Shown here one piece after another: positions 57,367 to 64,000 of a stretch of 64,000 nucleotides of DNA (the first letter of the stretch is position 1; each line of letters opens with the position of its first letter). Source of the stretch: Blepharisma japonicum (lineage: Eukaryota; Ciliophora; Heterotrichea; Heterotrichida; Blepharismidae); NCBI GenBank assembly GCA_949751835.1, contig CATKHK010000033.1:310001-374000 (forward strand). Direction: 5' to 3'. The notes under the pieces were generated by a model. The model was not told the DNA's origin, searched no databases, and saw only the letters and a program-made list of their open reading frames with translations. A program made the translations under genes and the position numbers.

Positions 57367-58931
57367 GAATTAAAATTCTCTGGCTGATTTATAAAGTCTT
57401 TACTTTGATAAACTGCTTTGAATCAAGGTCAAATCTCCACAGCACACTTTCACATTCGATAAATCAAATACTTCCTTTGTATTGAACATAAGCGGATTGA
57501 AGGCTTTCTTGAAGAGAGTTAATTCCTATGTATACTCATTCAGAAATATCATTTAGGGCACTTTCCAAAATTCTTGCTCCACCTTCAATTAAATAAATCC
57601 GATCATTACCCCTCAGAAATGATTTATAATAGCTATTTTGCAAAGTTAAATTTGAAACATCTGAATATTTATTTCGATATACGTCGTAGGTAATTATTTT
57701 TTGAAGATAACGGCCTGATATGAGAATCAAGCTGTCAAAGTTTGTTGTGCAACAATAGCTGTAATTAACACCAAGAGGTAATGGAGCCAAGCTTTCTCAC
57801 TTATCTTTTACCATGTCATATCTTTCTGATAAGCCACTACTTCCTCCAAATGCATATATATAGTTTCCAACACGGCTCACCCCTGCATTATAATTTACTT
57901 TGGCCCGTGCTAGTTGCTTTATATTTTTGTTTTTATCAATAATGAAAGTATATCCAGAATTGGTTCCATAATAAAAATAACTTTTATCAGCAAGAAGTAT
58001 TCTGTTTGCACTGTAACTTATTGCTTCTGTAGATCCAACTGCTCCTGTTGAAACCCCTAAGCTATCAAGATTTACAGTTGTGAAATTTGTTGTCTGATTT
58101 TTGAAAAATGACAATTCATTAGACTCAACATAATCTTCAATTATAACTCTATAGGGATTAAAATCTTTCTCAAAAGTTTTTGTAATTAATTCATTTATTT
58201 CGCTCAAGCTAGTTATACAGTTGTTCACATTTCATAGGGACATTTTATGGTTTGCCTGATTTACATCCAGTTTCAGAACACTTTCCATATTGTGTATTTC
58301 TGCAATATCAAGCACTTCTTCTCCTCTAATAAGAGTATCGATCAATTGTTTGCAATTTTTTTTAGCTTTTATTACCCTCTCAATATATTTCTGAAAGGAA
58401 CCATTAAAATTTCTAACGGTTTCGCTTGCATCTTTTATTACATTTTTCTTGAATTCATTGATATCTCTGATCATTTCATTCAGTCTTTTAATAACTGGGT
58501 CTTTAATTTCTTCTCTAGGCTTAAAATACGAATTTGCCAAGATATGTCCTGTAAGGCTTGGAGATTGCAAATGCTCAATCATATGGTTGAAGCAGAAAAA
58601 CATACTTTCTTGGCATTGGCATTTGCCGAACAATTTGGCTTTACAATCCTTTTTAAAGCAAGAGCCGCTGAACATTTTTAGAATCCGAAATTATAATAAA
58701 ATGAATTTTACTTCTAAGTATAGGAAGTTTATAAAATAGCTAATATAATATGATTGACAATTTTCTTAGATCAATGTCTTACTCTATTTTTATTTGAAAT
58801 TAGTTTTTGTTTGTCTCTCGTTCAGAGAGCAATTTGTCAAAAGTAGTTATAGTATATGATAAGATTGATTTATTTTTATGATAGCATAATAGGTAACTTA
58901 AGGAAAAATTTTATGCATAAATATAGGATAC
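57363..58931 (-). repeat. Tandem duplication unit, copy A (kelch gene plus flank)
   Basis: About 1.57 kb holding one kelch gene, its 3' flank and about 250 bp of its 5' flank. It matches copy B (59295-60869) at roughly 93-95% by eye. Left homology starts at TTAGGAATTAAAATTCT. Confidence 0.85.
57389..58675 (-). CDS. B-box-like/kelch repeat protein, copy A
   Basis: A 428-residue protein. The N-terminus has a Cys/His-rich B-box-like cluster (C6, C11, C19, C21, C28, H31, H35). A coiled-coil-like linker follows (about 55-150), then kelch-type repeats (about 185-425; NYNAGVSRVGNYIYAFGGSSGLSERYDMVKDKWESLAPLP is the clearest blade). Four of five Trp are TGA, so under the standard code the gene appears as three fragments. 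Kelch blades suggest protein binding, perhaps as an E3 or scaffold subunit. Its tandem twin lies at 59321-60613. Confidence 0.85.
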
Positions 58932-59143
58932 TTTGCTATTGCTTTTATGGTTGAAATCAATTTTGATCTAGTTGCTAAAAAAGTTGCCTAAAGTAGATTA
59001 TGCTATCGCAAGGCAGGTTAGGAGTATTAAAAAACAACCGAAATATACTAAGACAAGTAGGCCCATACGATATAAAGAAATCGTATAAATTAAAAAAGTC
59101 TAATTGGAATTGATAAGGAATGATAGTAAATAGAGATTAGAGT
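58932..59143. other. Non-homologous spacer after kelch copy A
   Basis: About 210 bp that does not match the equivalent spacer after copy B. It contains a short open stretch (VDYAIARQVRSIKKQPKYTKTSR) and a perfect hairpin, ATACGAT (59065-59071) with ATCGTAT (59080-59086). This could be insertion or replacement after duplication. Confidence 0.5.
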
Positions 59144-59297
59144 TAGCAGCTTAGTTGATGCTGGAGTGTATCCACAATTTATAGTTCATTTTTCGCTTTT
59201 CATATTTCACCAATATGCTGAAGAAGTGAAGATGAAAGACCTAAAGGACTCATGGAGGATCAGGGCTGTATTTTAAGAATTAAGAAGAAATTGCTTA
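59144..59297. repeat. R2 block, copy a (contains a GH5 relic)
   Basis: About 154 bp nearly identical to 61161-61315. The first part (59144-59220, read on the minus strand) is a relic of GH5 endoglycoceramidase coding sequence corresponding to GH5 residues about 321-345. It ends GCTTA, directly abutting kelch copy B with a shared TTA. Confidence 0.75.
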
Positions 59298-60869
59298 GGA
59301 ATTAAAATTCTTTAGCTGATTTATAAAGTCTTTACTTTGATAGCCTGCTTTGAATCAAGGTCAAATCTCCACAGCACGCTTTCACATTCGACAAATCAAA
59401 TACTTCCTTTGTATTGAACAAAAGCGGATTGAAAGAATTGTTGAAGAGAGTTATTTCCTATGTTCACTCATTCAGAAATATCATTTGCAACACTTTCAAA
59501 AAGTCTTGCTCTGATTTCAATTAAATAAATCCGATCATTACCCCTCAGAAATGATTTATAATAGCCATTTTGCAAAGTTAAATTTGGAACATCTGAATAT
59601 TTATTTCAATATACGTCGTAGGTAATTATTTTTTCAAGATGAAGGCCTGATATGAGAATCAAGCTGTCAAAGTTTGTTGTGCAACAATAGTTGTAATTAA
59701 CACCAAGAGGTAATGGAGCCAAGCTTTCTCACTTATCTTTTACCATGTCATATCTTTCTGATAAGCCACTACTTCCTCCAAATGCATATATATAGTTTCC
59801 AACACGGCTCACCCCTGCATTATAATTTACTTTGGCCCGTGCTAGTTGCTTTATATTTTTGATTTTATCAATAATGAAAGTATATCCAGAATTGGTTCCA
59901 TTTCCATAATAAAAATAACTTTTATCAACAAGAAGTAAGCTGCTTGCATTGTAATATATTGCTTCTGTAGAGCCAACTGTTCCTGTTGAAACCCCTAAGC
60001 TATCAAGATTTACAGTTGTGAAATTTGTTGTCCCATGTTTGAAAAATGACAATTCATTAGACTCAACATAATCTTCAATTATAACTCTATAGGGATTAAA
60101 ATCTTTCTCAAAAGTTTTTGTAACTAATTCATTTATTTCGCTCAAGCTAGTTATACAGTTGTTCACATTTCATAGGGACATTTTATGGTTTGCCTGATTT
60201 GCATCCAGTTTCAGAACACTTTCCATATTGTGTATTTCTGCTATATCAAGCACTTCTTCTCCTCTAATAAGAGTATCGATCAATTGTTTGCAATTTTTTT
60301 CAGCTTTTATTACCTTCTCAATATACTTCTGAAAGGAAGCATTAAAATTTCTAATGGTTTCGCTTGCATCTTTTATTACATTTTTCTTGAATTCATTGAT
60401 GTCTCCGATCATTTCATTTAGTCTTTTAATAACTGGGCCTTTAATTTCTTCTCTAGGCTTAAAATATGAATTTGCCAATATATGTCCTGTAAGGCTTGGA
60501 GATTGCAAATGCTCAATCATATGGTTGAAGCAGAAAAACATACTTTCTTGGCATTGGCATTTGCCGAACAATTTTGCTTTACAATCCCATTTAAAGCAAG
60601 AGCCGCTAAACATTTGTAGAATCCAAAATTTTAATAAAATGAATTTTACTTCTAAGTATAGGAAGTTTATAAAATAGCTAATATAATAAGATTTGACAAT
60701 TTTCTTAAATCAATGTCTTACTTAAATTTTATTTGAAATTAGTTTTTATTTGTCTCTCATTCAGGGAGCAATTTTTCATAAGTAGTTATAGTGTATGATA
60801 AGATTGATTTATTTTTATAATAGCATAATAGGTAACTTAAGGAAAATTTTTATGCATAAATATAGGATA
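59295..60869 (-). repeat. Tandem duplication unit, copy B (kelch gene plus flank)
   Basis: The second copy of the kelch unit, spanning the gene and about 250 bp of 5' flank, with homology to 57363-58931. Divergence is mostly single substitutions, plus a 6-bp insertion in the coding region. Confidence 0.85.
59321..60613 (-). CDS. B-box-like/kelch repeat protein, copy B
   Basis: A 430-residue tandem paralog of the 57389-58675 gene. It has the same Cys/His N-terminus, linker and kelch region and is two residues longer (a Gly-Asn insertion in the YYGNGTNSG loop). Substitutions cluster in the last blade region (for example SGLHLEKI for SGRYLQKI, EIRARLFESV for EGGARILESA). The frame is intact from ATG to TAA with TGA as Trp, so both copies look functional. 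High similarity in both coding and flanking DNA points to recent duplication or gene conversion. Confidence 0.85.
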
Positions 60870-61160
60870 CGGTTTCTCCATATTGGACTTCATCTTGAAT
60901 CCACAATTATTTCAAAAATTAAAAAAAGCTAGAGTTTTAATTAAAATAGGATTATAAATAGTCAGAGAAAAAAGAAATATCAGATGGCAAATAGCAGGCG
61001 GTTTTACAAAAAAATGTTGTTAAAATAAGTCCCCAATAACCTTGGAGATTCAGAAAATGGCATCCATTAGCATGGTACGCTACATTATCAATCATATTCA
61101 TAGGCTGTTAGTATCTTCTCTTCTTAATTTTAACCATTGATCATGATGGAATATTTCACA
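60870..61160. other. Non-homologous spacer after kelch copy B
   Basis: About 290 bp that does not match the spacer after copy A. Its right end (from about 61106) already belongs to the GH5 relic. No gene is supported. Confidence 0.5.
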
Positions 61161-61214
61161 TAGCAACTTAGTTGATGCTGGAGTGTATCCACCATTTATA
61201 ATTCATTTTTCGTT
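61106..61214 (-). pseudogene. Relic fragment of a GH5 endoglycoceramidase-like gene
   Basis: Read on the minus strand, this matches GH5 residues about 321-361 of the neighbouring gene (YWRNMENEKW..NGGYTPASTKLLCEIFHHDQ..LKLRREDTN against YCCDMENEKC..NGGDPPASTKLLCERFHDQ..VKLRREDAN). The frame is open with TGA as Trp but carries a small indel and lacks the rest of the gene, so it is a decayed piece of a former third gene copy. Part of it is repeated in R2 copy a. Confidence 0.75.
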
Positions 61215-61315
61215 TTCCATATTTCGCCAATATGTTGAAAAAATGAAGATGAAAAGACCTAAAGGACTCATGGAGGATCAGGGCTGTGTTTTAAGAATTA
61301 AGAAGAAGTTGCTTA
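61161..61315. repeat. R2 block, copy b
   Basis: About 155 bp matching 59144-59297 (both include TGGAGTGTATCCA and CTCATGGAGGATCAGGGCTG). It contains part of the GH5 relic and about 100 bp of other sequence. After GCTTA the two copies diverge, into kelch B for copy a and into sequence before the GH5 gene for copy b. Confidence 0.8.
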
Positions 61316-61398
61316 CTCAATTTGCAGCTTGCCTTACATTAATAACTAATAAAAATTTATATAAAATATTTGACTTTCTACGTGAGATTAATTAAGGT

Positions 61399-62988
61399 TT
61401 ATTTTGCTTTTGGTGTTATAATAATAGTTGTTGTGGAAGCTGCTGGATTCGTAAACAAAATATTAATGAAGTTTCCTTTACTTGTTATTTGAGGCTTCAA
61501 ATCCAGCGTATTTGAAACTGTGAGAGTGTATCCATTAGGATAAACAAGTGCTGCATTCAAGAAAAGTACTGTCGGTGCACTCACATTAGGCGATAACTCA
61601 AATGTAGTTGAGAAATATCCTGTAGTATCAATGAAATATATTTTTGTTGGAACACCTTGGTAATACGGTACATAAGTTCTTTCTAGCGCTTTTAATTTCA
61701 TAGTCTGCAAGTTTCCATCTCCATCATAAAGCCCTTCTTCCAAATTTCCAGTTGTTGTATAATCTCCAAACCCTTTAAACATCCAATAAGACCATCCAGT
61801 TAAATATTTATCACAAGCATTTGTCACTGAATTTATTTCAATAGGACAATCACTCCTATTTGAGCAAGCCCCAAATTCTGTTATCATCAATCCGATTCCT
61901 AGATTATTAGCATCTTCTCTTCTTAATTTTACTTTTTGGTCATGGAATCTTTCACATAACAATTTAGTTGATGCTGGAGGGTCTCCGCCATTTGCTGTGC
62001 ATTTTTCGTTTTCCATGTCGCAGCAATATAAATGATCATTTAAAACTTGAGCATAATTGAGACTTGGACCACCAGGGGTTTCGTTAAATCCTGCGTTAAA
62101 GACTATTCCACCTAAGATTGGCAATAAATCTGATTGAACTGGCTCAAAGAAGAGGATTTTATTGGAGTCATATTTTCTCACAACGTTGTTTACTTTTTGA
62201 TAGAGTGGCTGAAGGCCTTCTTTATCAAAAACTCCTGGAACTGCATAAGTTGGTTCAGTGTACATGTCTGCTGCTAAAGGTTCATTTATTGGGTCATAGC
62301 CAACTACATAATTATTGTTAACGAAATATTGAGAAACAACATTCCAATAAGCAAGGAATTTGTCTTGTAAGCCATTGATATTTTTATAAAGTCTATTAAA
62401 AGCATCCATTGCTTGAGGGGTTGCATAATAATCTGCAAACATATGAGTAAGGCAATCTGAAATTAAAGGATCTCCATTGGCATCATAAGTAAAATTGAAC
62501 TTAGACATAGGAGTGCAAGCTCCAAATCCTTCCAACACAGGAGAAAGTTCTCCACATGTATCACTTAAATTTTGAGCATAAAAATCTGGAACTCCTTCTC
62601 CACAGATCCTTCTTGCAAAAACATCTTGATGGGCATCAACAAGTGTATATAATCCTGCAGCTCCTAATTGATTTACCAAATTATTGATTAATTGCAAATA
62701 AGTTGTATTGTAAACTCCTGGGCTTGTCTCAACAGCTTGCCACATAACACCAAGTCTGACAAAATTAAAGCCCCAGTTGGCTAGATTTTGGATATCCTGA
62801 GGACATAAAGACATTTGTGGGTCAAAGCTGGTAGTTATCGGGATATATGGAGCAGATTTTACTACAACATTGACTCCGTGGAATATTACTGATCTTCCGT
62901 AGTCATCTTGGAACATTTTTGTGGTTGTATTTACCTTGATAACTGCTGTAACTGAGCCAGCGATGAATAGCAATAAGAAGGAGAGCAT
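61399..62988 (-). CDS. GH5 endoglycoceramidase-like glycosidase, secreted
   Basis: A 529-residue enzyme with a signal peptide (MLSFLLLFIAGSVTAVIKV). It has the GH5 (beta/alpha)8 fold with endoglycoceramidase-type features: FHGVNVVVKSAPYIP, NWGFNFVRLGVMWQAVE, LVDAHQDVFARRICGEG, acid/base in YDPINEPL (Glu236) and nucleophile in ITEFGAC (Glu371). A C-terminal beta-sandwich domain follows (about 430-529). Endoglycoceramidases cut glycans from glycosphingolipids, which fits lysosomal or food-vacuole digestion of prey membranes. Trp codons are all TGG. It is one of two tandem copies, and relics of a further copy lie nearby. Confidence 0.92.
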   Translation of the reverse strand: MLSFLLLFIAGSVTAVIKVNTTTKMFQDDYGRSVIFHGVNVVVKSAPYIPITTSFDPQMSLCPQDIQNLANWGFNFVRLGVMWQAVETSPGVYNTTYLQLINNLVNQLGAAGLYTLVDAHQDVFARRICGEGVPDFYAQNLSDTCGELSPVLEGFGACTPMSKFNFTYDANGDPLISDCLTHMFADYYATPQAMDAFNRLYKNINGLQDKFLAYWNVVSQYFVNNNYVVGYDPINEPLAADMYTEPTYAVPGVFDKEGLQPLYQKVNNVVRKYDSNKILFFEPVQSDLLPILGGIVFNAGFNETPGGPSLNYAQVLNDHLYCCDMENEKCTANGGDPPASTKLLCERFHDQKVKLRREDANNLGIGLMITEFGACSNRSDCPIEINSVTNACDKYLTGWSYWMFKGFGDYTTTGNLEEGLYDGDGNLQTMKLKALERTYVPYYQGVPTKIYFIDTTGYFSTTFELSPNVSAPTVLFLNAALVYPNGYTLTVSNTLDLKPQITSKGNFINILFTNPAASTTTIIITPKAK

Positions 62989-63074
62989 TTAATAAATAAT
63001 TAAGTTTCTCCTTGAATATGGCGACAAATAAAGCTAATTAATTTAAAATTTAAAAAGAAAGAATCTCTTTAATA

Positions 63075-64000
63075 TTAAGCTTCAACAGCAGATTTGGCTG
63101 TTATTACTATAGTTGTCCTTGAAGATACTGGGTTTGTATATAAAATATTGATGAAATTGCCTTTAGTAGTCACTACTGGCTGTAAATTAAGCGTATTTGA
63201 AATAGAAATATCATACCCATTAGGATAGACAATTGCTTGATTCAAAAATATCACTGTTGGAGCATTCACATTTGGAGAGAGATCATAAGAGGTTGAGAAA
63301 TAGCCAGTCGATGGAATGAAGAATAATTTCGTAGGAACTCCTTGGTAGGCTTGAGCATAAGTTCTCTGTAAGGCTTTAAGCTTATTTGTTTCTAAATTTC
63401 CACTTCCATCATAAAATCCTTCCACTGTACTTCCAGCAGTTGTGTAGTCTCCATATCCTTTGAATTGCCAGTAAGACCATCCAACCAAGTATTTATCACA
63501 TGCATTTGTCACTGATGTAATTTCAGCGACACATGCATCTGAATCAGAGCAAGCTCCAAATTCTGTGAAAATCAGCCCAACTCCTAATTTTTCTGCATCT
63601 TGTGATCTAACTTTAACTCTGTCATTATGAATTCTCTCGCAGTGTTTTGCTTCTGAAAGAGGTGGATCCCCACCATTTTGTACACAAGGGTTAAAGTTAA
63701 CAGCGCAGCAATAGGTATGATCATTTAAAACTTGTGCATTATTAAAATTCACGCCTCCTGGGGTTTCATTGAACCCAACATTAAATATTAATCCTCCTAG
63801 TGTTGGCAATACATCAGACTGTACTGGTTCAAAGAATAAAATCTTTTTTAAATCATTTTTTCTCACTGTTACATTTACTTTTTGCCAAAGATACTGAAGG
63901 ACTTCACGGTCAAAGTTTCCTGGGACCATATAGTCAGGATTAGTATACATATCAGCAGCAAGAGGCTCGTTAAATGGATCATAGCCAACTATAAAAGGAT
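63075..64000 (-). CDS. GH5 endoglycoceramidase-like glycosidase, second tandem copy (5' end beyond window)
   Basis: The tandem paralog of the previous gene. Its 5' part continues past the right edge of the window. The visible C-terminal 308 residues include YDPFNEPLAADMYT (acid/base Glu), FTEFGACSDSD (nucleophile Glu), SYWQFKGYGDYTT and the C-terminal beta domain ending KSAVEA. Both catalytic residues in view are intact. It is roughly 65-70% identical to the first copy, so this duplication is older than the kelch one. It is partial here and presumably functional. Confidence 0.9.
   Translation of the reverse strand, partial: PFIVGYDPFNEPLAADMYTNPDYMVPGNFDREVLQYLWQKVNVTVRKNDLKKILFFEPVQSDVLPTLGGLIFNVGFNETPGGVNFNNAQVLNDHTYCCAVNFNPCVQNGGDPPLSEAKHCERIHNDRVKVRSQDAEKLGVGLIFTEFGACSDSDACVAEITSVTNACDKYLVGWSYWQFKGYGDYTTAGSTVEGFYDGSGNLETNKLKALQRTYAQAYQGVPTKLFFIPSTGYFSTSYDLSPNVNAPTVIFLNQAIVYPNGYDISISNTLNLQPVVTTKGNFINILYTNPVSSRTTIVITAKSAVEA

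Noticed and set aside
58975-59140. Open stretch resembling a transposase HTH in the spacer after kelch copy A
   Set aside because: Only about 30 residues are open, with no catalytic motif and no terminal repeats; similarity is too weak to call a mobile element.
60960-61105. Tc1/mariner-like residues in the spacer after kelch copy B
   Set aside because: The resemblance rests on a few residues, and no DDE triad or inverted ends are found.

Overview
This window looks like somatic (macronuclear) DNA of a heterotrich ciliate of the Blepharisma type. Three signals agree. (1) Reading frames run straight through TGA, and those TGAs fall at conserved tryptophans (both MYB repeats, ABC transporter N-terminus, REEP/DP1, NDUFAF7-like, LAS1). 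TAA and TAG are the only stops used. (2) Nine supported introns are only 15 nt (eight) or 16 nt (one). All are GT...AG with an A six bases from the 3' end. (3) The DNA is AT-rich and genes are packed, often 15-100 bp apart on either strand. Stentor shares the tiny introns but uses the standard code, so Blepharisma fits best. This is inference from sequence features, not a database match. TGA was read as Trp throughout, which fuses many apparently separate short frames into single genes.

Layout. 0-9 kb: an EF-hand-like repeat protein, a TTLL tubulin polyglutamylase, a C4-methylsterol oxidase, two small basic proteins, a REEP/DP1 ER-shaping protein and an unknown protein. 9.7-20 kb: a CaaX-ending coiled-coil protein, LAS1 and a COMM-domain protein (24 bp apart), a 923-residue unknown protein, SPT2, SCOC, a DHHC palmitoyltransferase and an R2R3 MYB. 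20-30 kb: an ankyrin-AGC kinase, a cytidylyltransferase-like protein with altered signature motifs, a C2H2 protein, a coiled-coil protein, a secreted pepsin-like protease, a disordered protein and mitochondrial NDUFAF7-like. 30-45 kb: a full ABCC transporter, an FCP1/SCP-like phosphatase, a conserved unknown, two large coiled-coil proteins and two tandem kinases. 45-57 kb: a protein with several helix-turn-helix-like modules, CDC14, MMAA/MeaB, an MT-A70 protein lacking DPPW, an ARB2/FAM172 protein, a C2/coiled-coil protein, PAM16, a glutathionyl-hydroquinone reductase and an unknown basic protein.

57-64 kb is different. It is a recently duplicated, family-rich block with two B-box/kelch genes in tandem, two GH5 endoglycoceramidase-like genes in tandem (the second cut by the window edge), relic pieces of GH5 coding sequence between them, and a broken small ORF. 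The rest is mostly single-copy housekeeping, cilia, membrane-traffic and mitochondrial genes with no evident operon logic.

No tRNA, rRNA, CRISPR array, telomere repeat or virus-like element was recognised. The most interesting points are the MT-A70 pseudo-enzyme candidate, the microhomology junction and relics in the kelch/GH5 block, the uneven gene-by-gene use of TGA versus TGG, and the HTH-repeat protein. I did not find a clearly new multi-gene system.
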